From Nothophaeocryptopus gaeumannii (lineage: Eukaryota > Ascomycota > Dothideomycetes > Mycosphaerellales > Mycosphaerellaceae), in the NCBI GenBank assembly GCA_031771865.1, contig JASISA010000010.1, positions 1,798,001 to 1,862,000 of the forward strand: a stretch of DNA of 64,000 nucleotides, given 5' to 3'. Positions 56,097 to 64,000 of this stretch are shown in pieces. The first letter of the stretch is position 1. Every line of letters begins with the position of its first letter. The notes beneath the pieces were generated by a model that searched no databases, was not told the origin of the DNA, and saw only the letters and a program-made list of their open reading frames with translations. Made by a program: the position numbers and the translations under genes.

Positions 56097-57703
56097 ATGG
56101 TATTCCATGCAGTTATGGCATTCAATCTCGCAAACCAGTACGCCGACTGGATCCTCAATGAGCCACGCACTATCGAAGAAGCTCAGGCAAGGTTTGACTG
56201 GTCCAAATGGAACAAAGCGACTGATGCCGAGTACGAATCATTGCGCAAGAACAAGACTTGGCGACTGAAGAAACGCTCGCTGATTAATGGAAAGATACTC
56301 AAAGGGAAGTGGGTCTTTAAGATCAAACTCAACGCCGATGGATCAATCAACAAGTACAAGGCCCGCTGGGTAGTACGTGGATTCGAGCAACAAAGAGGGC
56401 AGTGACTACAACGAGGTCTTTGCACCAACCGTGAAGCCTATGAGCTACAAGATTTTGTTTGCTCTATCGGCTGCACGAGGATGGCGAATTGATCAAATGG
56501 ACGTCAACACAGCTTTCCTTTACGGCAATATTGACGAAGAAGTGTACGTCGAACAACCACACGGCTACGAAGAAGGCGACGACATGGTCTGCTCGCTTCT
56601 GAAGGCGTTATATGGTCTCAAGCAATCACCTCGGATCTGGTACAAGACGCTGTCTGAGTTCCTTGTTTCCATCGGTTTCACTGCGCTGGCTTCCGACATG
56701 GCAGTGTTTGTCAAAGGGAGTACCATTGTGGCAGTCTATGTAGACGACTTGCTCGTTATTGACCGGATGATGCTCAAATCGAGGAAACCAAAGGTGCCCT
56801 GAGCAGGCGGTTCAATATGACTGATCTCGGGCCCTGCTACTCTTATCTTGGCATGACAGTAGGCGTGACTGGAAGAAACGCACCATTTGTCTCGGACAGA
56901 GAGCTTACATTCAGCGCTTCTTGGAACAGCACGGGTTCTGGAGTGATGGGCGTGTAGGTACAACAGACACGCCTATGATGACTACCAACAAATGGAACCT
57001 GCACCAGACGGCTACCAAGCACCTGATGAACTACGCCAGCGATATCAAAGCGCTGTTGGATCGCTGATGTACGCTATGCTTGGAACGAGGCCAGACATCG
57101 CCTACGCAGTCGGTTGTGAGCCGTTTTTCAGCAAATCCAACTGAGGAACACTGGACAGCAGTTAAGCGAATTATGCGGTACCTCCGGAGCACGATAGATT
57201 ACGAGCTAGTCTTCAACGACCACTTTGGCAAGCTCACTGGGTTCACCGATGCCAGCTGGGGTGACGACGCATCAAAAAGATCAACATCAGGCTATCTGTT
57301 CAGTATCGGCAGTGCCGTGATATCTTGGCAATCAAAGCGTCAGCCAACGGTGGCATTGTCAACCTGTGAAGCCGAGCTTGTCGGACAGACACAAGCGGCT
57401 AAGGAAGCGATATGGCTGCAAGACTTACTCCGAGAGCTTGGGCACGAACAGCTTGGCGCCACTGTGATCTATGGTGACAATGCCGGAGCAGTTGCACTCA
57501 GCCGAAACCCTCGATATCACAGCCGTACAAAACATATCGGCATTCAGCACGCCTGGCAACGCGAGAAGGTTGACGAGGGCGTCATTGACGTTCAGTGGAT
57601 TGAGACCAAGAAGCAGACAGCAGATGGTCTAACCAAACCCCTACCAAAAGAGGCATTCGCTGGGTTCAGACATTCACTTGGGCTAAGAAAGGCTACCATG
57701 TGA
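56097..57703 (+). pseudogene. copia reverse transcriptase and RNase H, frameshifted
   Basis: RT starts KGKWVFKIKLNADGSINKYK and shifts frame near 56390. It continues NEVFAPTVKPMSYKILFALS, QMDVNTAFLYGNIDEEVYVE and ALYGLKQSPRIWYK, with the active site YVDDLL at 56737-56754, and stops at 56800. MTDLGPCYSYLGMTV follows in another frame. RNase H in 57080-57703 has GFTDASWGDD, STCEAELVGQTQAAKEAIWL and GDNAGAVALSRNPRYHSRTK, and ends TGA before the LTR. Confidence 0.88.
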
Positions 57704-57873
57704 TCAGACGTTCGAAGCCTACTATTGGCCAGTAGTGGACGCGCAGCAACATCCAAGATGGAAAGGGCAGAAGCGCATGGTCCAGCAGCGGTCAGTTGGG
57801 GAAAGGACGACGGTCGAGGTAAGAGCCTGAGGCAACAAGAGAAGTCATTCATTTACAAGCCGGTATGCCGAGC

Positions 57874-57882
57874 GAGGGGGGA
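57874..57882 (+). other. polypurine tract
   Basis: GAGGGGGGA lies immediately upstream of the 3' LTR, the expected primer for plus-strand synthesis. Confidence 0.85.
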
Positions 57883-58020
57883 TGTTAAAGGAGCAGTACT
57901 GAGCGCACGTGCACACGCTAGTGCAGGAGATCAAAAAGGGTCTCTAGGCGCAGGTTGTACTTAGACTTCTACAACACACTTACTCTTTCTTGCTGCCACT
58001 GCGTTCGACATATTTCAACA
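57883..58020 (+). repeat. 3' LTR
   Basis: 138 bp, same sequence as the 5' LTR, bounded by TG and CA and followed by the CCCTC duplication. Confidence 0.96.
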
Positions 58021-58025
58021 CCCTC
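58021..58025. repeat. target-site duplication, right copy (CCCTC)
   Basis: Matches 52698-52702. Confidence 0.95.
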
Positions 58026-59047
58026 ATGTCAGCGCTTTCGCCTCATGGGTCCATGCTGGCGCTTACAGGGACTTGATGCGTTTTCTCAAGCTTCTGGAGT
58101 TCTCCTTCCGCAGTTTCTAACATTGAAACGACGCGGTCTCGAAAGGGTCCCTCTCCAATCGTTGGACAGACACTTGACACCAGATGACCCAAATCGACTT
58201 TCTTCCACTTGCGAATGGGTCGTTGAGCGCGTGAATCCGAAGTGGTTGCCAGGGGTTGCACTGAAGCTCGCTGTAGGACTGGACCGAAGTGTCGAGCGCT
58301 CTCTGTAACGAACTGAGCGGCTCGCCACCACGATCCAAGCCGTCCAACATAATGGCGTATCCGTTTGAGAATCCTCGGACTAGAGGAACTCATGGTCCTC
58401 AACGTACTCGAGCTGCCTACACTGTGGGCTCTTCGGCAGAGTTCTTCGTGTTTGGCCTCTTGACAAAGCTCGTCAAGGGCGCTGATAAGCTGCAACGAGC
58501 CAGCTGCGGTGTATCAATAATAAAGTCCTGCAAAGGGTATGTGGGCAACTATACCATTTGCTTCGTTTACAGGATCAGTCTGAGTAGATCTCAAGAGTGA
58601 CTTCAATCTCGCTCGATAGTTCTCGACCTTGCGTTGGCTCTGCCTGACTGATCTCACAAAGATGTCCTCTGCGATTGAGCCAGCTCTAGATTGGTTTGCG
58701 CTTGAGCACTTCTTCAGCAGTCGAATAGTCTTAGCGAGAAGTTGCTCTTGCTCCTTCGCCGCACTGTTGTTGCTGGCGATCCAAAACTCGGCTGCTGTAG
58801 AGCGGATGGCAACCGCAATCGCCACAGTACTATCACCACCCTGGCGGAAATTGCAAAGAACACACAAAGAGTTAAGGAACCGTCGCCATCGAGTGAGATT
58901 TGTTTTTGTGTTGCGAGCCTCTGAGACTTCCGTCGCTGTGTGCGGGACTGCTGCGTGCTGAATGAGTCTCTTCAGCACCAGTGCGTCGTGGACGTCAGCC
59001 ATGAGACGATCCACGCTCAACGATATGGATGAAGAAGATGAAGCCAT
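58026..59047 (-). pseudogene. OTT_1508-type deaminase pseudogene, 5' part
   Basis: Minus strand from ATG 59047 (MASSSSSISLSVDRLMADVH). A helical N-terminal region (LCVLCNFRQGGDSTVAIAVA, AEFWIASNN) resembles the N-terminal part of fungal OTT_1508-like proteins. A TGA at 58516-58514 (TAT-TGA-TAC) interrupts, and the same frame continues GSLQLISALDELCQEAK and KKVDLGHLVSSVCPTIGE. A second TGA at 58045-58043 (CCA-TGA-GGC) lies 18 bases before the insertion point. Beyond the retrotransposon the frame resumes at 52697. The gene thus has two nonsense codons and the insertion. The family belongs to the cytidine-deaminase-like superfamily, often in accessory regions and of unknown role. Confidence 0.75.
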
Positions 59048-59202
59048 GAGGGCAGTGGGATGTCAAAGATGATCACCATCGCTGAGAAATCAGGCATGGG
59101 CGGTGCTTTATGCATTGCTGCTGCAGTGACATCACGTTTGAGCACGAACGATGAGGGTCGTAACCGGCGAGTTGACTGATTGCGCAAAACGGCTTGAATG
59201 AT

Positions 59203-60097
59203 TCAGGTATCTGACACTCGAATCCTCAGACGCTCACAAGCAGCTTTCGCAGCGGCGTGTCGAGCCATCTTCGTGTTTCTACCTCTGCCTTTCAAAGTCT
59301 CGCCGTCTACAGAGACCCTGGACTCCCAGTCGGGCGGATCTACAGAAATGTGCTGGAACTCGAAGCGCGCACTCTTCTTCTTTTGAGTGCACCATTCATT
59401 CAGCCGCATTGTGTACATGGGCAGCTTTTGAGCTGCGGCGTGTGCAGCCACAATAGAGCGCTCGTCGTCCGAGACAGGACTTGGCGGACAAGGGTGTTGG
59501 CCTTCTCCCAGGATCGAATTCGTGGCGTTCCCACCTTGGATGAAGCTGACAAGTTTTCGCCTCATCTCCGCGTCACCACTGTCAATGACGACCCCAATTC
59601 TGGTGTAGAGATTCATGATCAAGTCGCTAGTACGCTGCCCGCCGTCGTTTGGCAAGTCAATGTCTTGCAAAGCAGCAACTTTGATCAGGACCTCTGCGTA
59701 TGGAAAGTCGTGCAAGGCTCCAATTTGCTCCGTCTGTGCGAAAACATGTGGTAAGTCCATATTCCCATGACTTTCAAAGTTCGATCTTGGTGTTGCATAC
59801 ATCGAGATGATCGGAAGAATCCGAAGGCCGGCATTTGCGGAAAACTGACTCGGCTACTATGGCGTTGAAGAGAATCTCTCCAATCCGTCGGCATCTGGAG
59901 AGATAACACTCTTTCTCGACTGTAGGTACCGTCGGCTCTGATCTCGAGTCATCGACTGAACAACTCTGTGTCTCAGACATGAGCTCAGGCTCCGAAATGG
60001 GCGCATGGAAGTCTTTCTGCATTGTCGACATGAATTTTGCCGGGGGAAATTCCTCTTCGACACAACGTTTAAATATGCTGTCGCCAATGAACAGCAC
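59203..60097 (-). CDS. dsRNA-binding protein, possibly RNase III-like
   Basis: Minus strand. The last exon (59733-59203) ends in a clear double-stranded-RNA-binding domain: YTMRLNEWCTQKKKSARFEF, then the conserved GRGRNTKMARHAAAKAACER helix. The preceding exon (60097-59801) joins by a 67-nt GTATGC/ACAG intron and contains AVLFIGDSIFKRCVEEEF, reminiscent of the RNase III core L-x-x-x-G-D-[AS]-[VI], and RRIGEILFNAIVAESVF. The acidic catalytic residues of RNase III cannot be confirmed. Upstream, two TGA codons lie in frame at about 60103-60126. They may fall in an intron or be lesions, so the 5' end is unresolved. A role in RNA processing or silencing is plausible but unproven. An alternative is a plain DSRM protein. 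Confidence 0.6.
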
Positions 60098-60593
60098 AGC
60101 ACCTCATGCGCTTGCAAAACATCATTGACACGTTTCACCACGCCCTTCCACGTCAACACTGTTAGCCATATCAATGGCAGACCTTGATTGACTCATACAT
60201 CGAAGCGCGATATCGACTATGTTCCCAGATAGACTTCTCGAGCTTTGAGATCTCAACTCGGAATCGATGGGTGGGGTGATGACATCTCCAAACAAGTAGA
60301 TTGTACTTGCCCTTCTCCTGGCACGGTGACGCTGCATGTTGGCATACCATTTCAACGTACCGTGGTTTGGTCCAGCAGATCAAGAGCTGAGGTCGCGAGT
60401 AGGGTGGCGTATGCTGGTGTACCGCAACAGCTCAGGGGAGAGCTACCCTGGAAGAGCTGACGTGTCCCGCGAAGCGTGGGGTCTTTATATACTGAGAGCG
60501 GGATCCCGTCGCTAAAACTCCGTAATCTGAACAGTCGACTACTCTAGGTCCACTTTTGTCCTGGCCCAATCGTCATACGGCCAGTGTTGTTCG
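60098..60593. other. divergent region with unresolved 5' exon
   Basis: About 0.5 kb between divergent genes. It probably contains the first exon and promoter of the dsRNA-binding gene and the promoter of the plus-strand gene at 60594. No other feature is recognised. Confidence 0.35.
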
Positions 60594-61566
60594 ATGGCGG
60601 CGACGACTGCACTCGATTATAGAAGCTTGCTGACCGGTAATGCACAAGAGGTACGTAGGGCTGACCAGGAAGTCGTGCCGAGCTGATTGGGGTGCGATCA
60701 GGACTTGATCAAAGTCAATGCATGGATGCGGGACTTGCATCAGATAGTGCTTGAGCGCAAGCTGAAGACTGCCCTTGTGATCGAGCCCAGGAACATGCGC
60801 GACAAGAGGCGGAAGGATATGTTCGTGACATTCCAAGGAACAGACCCGCTTACGAGGCTCTTACTCAATGATAACCGAAAGGTCTGGAGTGAAGAGCCAT
60901 TGACTTTCTTGCAATACTCCGGCTGCCAGTTCCGACAAGAGGGACATCCAGTAGCCCACATGGTGAACTGGTACCAGCGGATCAAGGGTGATGACGCATA
61001 GTCTCGAATAGCCCGGCGTCTTGCTTGTATCATACTCGCGGAGTTTCTTGACCTCAACGGTATCGGAAAGTCGCATTTCCTTGGACTCGCCGAGGTTGTG
61101 TGTAGAGACGAATTGAGTGTCTACGATGTGGCCGGGATTGAGAAGGTCATTGGCGATATGTGGGAGCATGCGCATCACTACAGAGTCATAGAAGACCGTA
61201 TCGCATCGCTCGAGCACGCGGATCCGCGCAAACCCCAATTCTTCCGCCTCGCTGATGAACGACGGAGAAGACGCGGTTCGAACAGCATCGGCGGGTGCCT
61301 TGTTCTTGGAACGTATTTATCCACAACCCAGTGAGTCGGTCCTTCATTCCGCTGCGGCAATATCTAACAGACACAGCTGGGAGAAGCTTTGGCCGTTAAA
61401 GGATGGGATCGAGCTCCGCAGATACCTGGTCCAGATGAAACACAAGACGGACATTCTCCAGCTAGCTCAAGACTTTGGCCAGCTCCAGGAGAAACTCGTC
61501 AAGGCAAAGGTGGCGCAGTTACAAGACATGCTTCTGACCATCGGACTTGGGGCTCTATATCCTTGA
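60594..61566 (+). pseudogene. hypothetical protein gene with in-frame TAG
   Basis: Exons 60594-60650, 60702-61330 and 61377-61566, with introns of 51 and 46 nt (GTACGT/TCAG and GTGAGT/ACAG, the second with a CTAAC branch). The frame reads MAATTALDYRSLLTGNAQED, VLERKLKTALVIEPRNMRDK and PLTFLQYSGCQFRQEGHPVA, then TAG at 60999-61001. It continues in the same frame with SRIARRLACIILAEFLDLNG, GIEKVIGDMWEHAHHYRVIE and, across intron two, HWEKLWPLKDGIELRRYLVQ and a coiled C-terminus (LAQDFGQLQEKLVKAKVAQL). Without the TAG it would be 291 codons. GCA-TAG-TCT is one step from CAG. I do not recognise the family. A 118-residue short form could be made as it stands. Confidence 0.6.
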
Positions 61567-62372
61567 TTTCATGTGCGATGTCGATGATTGCGATTCGAGA
61601 AGTCGCTTTCATTCTACATCGTCCGTTTGGGATTGACGTCGTTTCCCAACGCGTCGTGGGGCCGGACTTTCAAACAGAGGATGGGAAGTGCTTCCGTACG
61701 GTATATGTTGGCGTCTTCAGTCGATTAGCCTAATGTTCGTATGGCCTTACTCCACGGATGAGGCCTAGGTGTACCGCCATTGCAATGAGAGCGACCAATG
61801 CCTTAGATGTGCATTGCGATGGCGTTGTTGTAGATGCACAGAAAGAGAACGCGTGTCGCGAGGCGACGTCTGGGCATTTCACGGGAGAACCCCCCGGAGA
61901 TGACAAACTCTATCCAGATCTCTCCTTTTGCTTGACCTACACGTCTCGCTCCTCGCTCCCTAAACCCACTGCCAGTGCCGTTCATCTCATCGCCATATAG
62001 CCGAATCTATGGCCATCAGAAGTGGCACAGAGCGTTCTTGCACTTCGGCTCACGGAAGCGATGAGATTTGTCTCGGGAATCAGGCACAGAACGAACGGGA
62101 TCCAGCAAAGTCATTGGCCTAAGGTTTGATATTATACACTTCTTTTCTCATCTGGACCTGCCAGGCCAAGGTAAAGTACAGTCACTGATTTGCACCAAGT
62201 TATGGAAAGAGATCAGCTCATTGTCCTCAAAGCAATCCAAGATCATGCGTACCTTCTCCCCACCACCAAGCCCGAAAATGTCACCGGTGTCCTTCCTGCA
62301 TACCAGGCTGCCTTGGAAGCATCAGAAACATCCGTCGAAGACCCCACTTTGCTTCCGCTCGCAGACCTTTCC
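61567..62372. other. intergenic region
   Basis: About 0.8 kb between convergent genes. No gene seen. Confidence 0.35.
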
Positions 62373-63190
62373 TTAAGACGGCGGCCAACTTGGGCTCTTC
62401 GTCCAGCCGTTGTACAGACAGATCCCATCTTTCTCGAACGGAATCATCGGATACGCCTCTTGAAAGCCCTCGATAAGAGCATAGTTCTCAGTGACGTTGT
62501 CATCGCCGTCCATCATGGTACCACTTTTGAAATCGAGATGTGTTAGAGTCTCGTCTGGGCTTTCAAATACGCCACCCATTACACACCACCAACCTATCAA
62601 GGGTCTGCCAGTGTGCTGCGTGAGAGTCTGGTAAATTGGATCGCAGTCCGCGCCGTTGATGTATGGCTCACCAATTTCCAGACGGTGGTATGGCTGCCCG
62701 TTCCACGAGGCGACTTCGCAGGATGCGGCGTGAGGAGACAGGCTTGCGGAGCTACGCTTCTCCACAGCACTCGGCCAATTCGGAGATCGAGGAACGCCTG
62801 GCTGCAGACAGATACCATTCTTCTCGAAGTCGATTGATGGAAAAGCTTCCTGCAGAGCCTCAAAGACTCTCTGATTTTCAGCACCCCAATAGCCATACTC
62901 GAAGCGAAGGACCGTATTGGCATCTTCACTTCCGCTTGCGGTGCAGGTATAGCCGAAGACGACCAGAGCACGCTTTTAAGGGTAGCTTTGATTGCATCGC
63001 AGCCAGCACTTTCGATGAAGGGGCGCCCGACCGTCACATCGTAGACGGCGGCGGTGCCGGATCTAGTTACAGAACAGTCGGCAACGTTGGGCATCACGTC
63101 GCGCAGAGTGAGTGGCTGCTCGAGGGGAGCGGCGACCGTCGTGGTGACACCGGCCAAGGCCACGAGGGCGATGGCGGTGAGGCGGATCAT
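62373..63190 (-). pseudogene. secreted protein with two tandem domains, one-base frameshift
   Basis: Minus strand. A signal peptide (MIRLTAIALVALAGVTTTVA) opens the protein. Domain one begins ADCSVTRSGTAAVYDVTVGR and GCDAIKATLK. At an A4 run (62974-62977) the frame shifts by one base and resumes as RALVVFGYTCTASGSEDANT, FEALQEAFPSIDFEKNGICL and RSPNWPSAVE. Domain two repeats the plan: ASCEVASWNGQPYHRLEIGE, ADCDPIYQTL, IEGFQEAYPMIPFEKDGICL and TKSPSWP. One more A in the run would restore a protein of about 272 residues. Each domain has conserved Cys (C-x-V, CD, C, GIC) likely to form disulphides. No known family is recognised; small secreted cysteine proteins of fungi often act at the host or environment interface. 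A real frameshift or a homopolymer sequencing error cannot be told apart. Confidence 0.6.
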
Positions 63191-63571
63191 GGCGGCGGTC
63201 GATGTTGGTTGGTGGAGCTCGTTTCGAGAGTGTTGATGTGGATGAAGGTCGTAAGGTGGTAGTCAGAAGGTGAGTTGTTGTGTGGTGCAAGGAGAAGAGC
63301 AGAGGAAGGAGGATGTTGTAGTGAAGTAGATGGAGGGGTTTGTGACAGAAGATATAGATCTCGGCGCCGGTGAGGTTTAGCCTTGGCGCTAGCACGTTTG
63401 CATGTGAAGTGAGATGCAAATTGAAGTGATCTCTGCTCGGAGTTCAAGTGATTTGACTCTTCTGATTGAAGCAGTGTTAGTGTTTTTGGAAGACTGCGTC
63501 AGACTCACCACGCTTTCAAACCCATCAACTCGACAGCATTCACCACCACCACCACCTCCTCCTCCTTCTCT
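63191..63571. other. promoter region with ACC/TCC microsatellite
   Basis: Upstream of the secreted-protein gene and downstream of the esterase. A (CAC)/(CTC) rich run lies at about 63541-63570, next to the esterase stop. No gene. Confidence 0.5.
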
Positions 63572-64000
63572 TCACAAATTCCCCTGCCACCATCGGCACC
63601 TTGAATTCGCCGTGTCATCCGCCATCGTCCTAATACCACTCGTATTGAAAACCAACATATTCGCCCCGCTCCCAAACATTTCCCAGCTCATCAAGCCGAA
63701 CGCGCCAGTGTTTGGGTTCCCGCTCCGCGCGAAATTGACAAAATACTCCTGCATCTGCACAGCCAGCTGCGCATTGGGATCCGTTGTAACAGTAGCACCG
63801 GAGTAATATGTGTACGGGACGTCGGTGGCGTGGTAACCAGGAGGTACAGCGAACAGGTAGCTGTACGTGGAGTTGCGGAACGCGGCATCGAGGTAGAAAG
63901 TGTTACACGTGAATATCTCTTCTGAGACGGCGGAATCCGCGCGGGCGATTTGATTCGCGTACGCTGTAGACGGATAGAGAGCGTTGGCGATACAGTCCAG
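63572..64000 (-). CDS. type B carboxylesterase, C-terminal part (runs off the window)
   Basis: Minus strand, open from the window edge to the stop at 63572 (about 142 residues). The sequence includes FYLDAAFRNSTYSYLFAVPP, then GYHATDVPYTYYSG, where the His is the catalytic base of the type B carboxylesterase/lipase family (usual context G-x-x-H-x-x-[DE]-[IVL]-[PY]). VNFARSGNPNTGAF near the end is also a family hallmark. The nucleophile elbow and signal peptide lie outside the window. Extracellular esterases of this class act on esters, lipids or mycotoxins; the substrate is unknown. No lesions in the visible part. Confidence 0.88.
   Translation of the reverse strand: MDCIANALYPSTAYANQIARADSAVSEEIFTCNTFYLDAAFRNSTYSYLFAVPPGYHATDVPYTYYSGATVTTDPNAQLAVQMQEYFVNFARSGNPNTGAFGLMSWEMFGSGANMLVFNTSGIRTMADDTANSRCRWWQGNL

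Larger units (their letters stand above)
52703..58020 (+). mobile_element. Ty1/copia LTR retrotransposon, complete but with broken ORFs
   Basis: A 5318-bp element bounded by 138-bp LTRs (TG...CA) that I find identical along their length, with a perfect CCCTC target duplication. Inside, in order: primer-binding site, long leader with 62-bp tandem repeats, gag with a zinc knuckle, protease (ILDSGAT), integrase, reverse transcriptase (YVDD), RNase H and a polypurine tract. Integrase before RT defines the copia type. Several frame changes and stops break the polyprotein, so it is not autonomous, although the identical LTRs imply recent insertion. It sits antisense inside a deaminase pseudogene. 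Confidence 0.97.

Noticed and set aside
4907..58516. Programmed stop-codon readthrough at the TGA sites
   Set aside because: None has the TGA-CTA context known for efficient fungal readthrough.
4907..61001. Reassignment of TGA to an amino acid
   Set aside because: Intact core genes (for example NOP9 and palB) end in TGA and contain no internal TGA.
1..64000. CRISPR arrays, operons, riboswitches
   Set aside because: None seen; the window is eukaryotic nuclear DNA.

Overview
This is a filamentous ascomycete (Pezizomycotina) nuclear window. Gene content and style point to Dothideomycetes, but the order is an inference. The evidence is short spliceosomal introns (about 46-106 nt, GT-AG, some with TACTAAC/CTAAC-like branch sites), both strands coding at moderate spacing, and fungal families (Fmp25-type RCC1 protein, Nop9, PalB/Rim13 calpain, Kes1-type oxysterol-binding protein, peroxisomal carrier, App1 phosphatidate phosphatase, AsaB-like oxidoreductase, GH32, BTB, OTT_1508-type deaminase).

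Layout. 0.4-4 kb: a mitochondrial RCC1 protein and a secreted bicupin. 4.2-6.4 kb: a decayed multi-pass membrane gene and an oxidoreductase tail. 8.4-10.2 kb: chaperonin subunit CCT7. 10.8-11.5 kb: a four-helix membrane pseudogene. 13.1-27.2 kb: a mostly intact run of NOP9, a PLP decarboxylase, an OSBP, PalB calpain, a peroxisomal carrier, a small mitochondrial protein and a DUF1993 protein. 27.8-35.5 kb: an F-box-like protein, an AsaB-like enzyme, a decayed gene, a MAPEG-like protein and a GH32 enzyme. 36.6-47.3 kb: a CaM-kinase, a split tRNA-Cys gene, a broken B3/4-domain gene, a long disordered protein, a free-standing DnaJ-type zinc-finger protein and App1. 48-64 kb is accessory-like: a broken ORF, a stress-type SMP gene with a damaged splice acceptor, two BTB paralogues (one frameshifted), a Ty1/copia retrotransposon with identical LTRs inside a deaminase pseudogene, a dsRNA-binding protein, a hypothetical gene with one stop, a two-domain secreted protein with a one-base frameshift, and the end of a carboxylesterase.

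Two things stand out. First, the tRNA-Cys(GCA) gene carries a 9-nt intron at the usual anticodon-loop site and also a 53-nt insertion in the D-loop that starts with GT, ends with AG and has the size of the spliceosomal introns here; removing both leaves a 72-nt cloverleaf. Second, many non-housekeeping genes are broken by one or two small lesions. I count ten in-frame stops (seven TGA, three TAG, no TAA) in otherwise continuous frames, plus single frameshifts and a GG splice acceptor, while core genes are intact and themselves end in TGA, TAG or TAA. That fits recent, ongoing gene decay (C-to-T changes at CGA/CAG, possibly in a duplicated or hybrid genome). RNA editing of TGA/TAG to TGG is a less likely alternative that RNA-seq would test.

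Exon boundaries were placed by eye from splice signals and reading frame; no database search was run.
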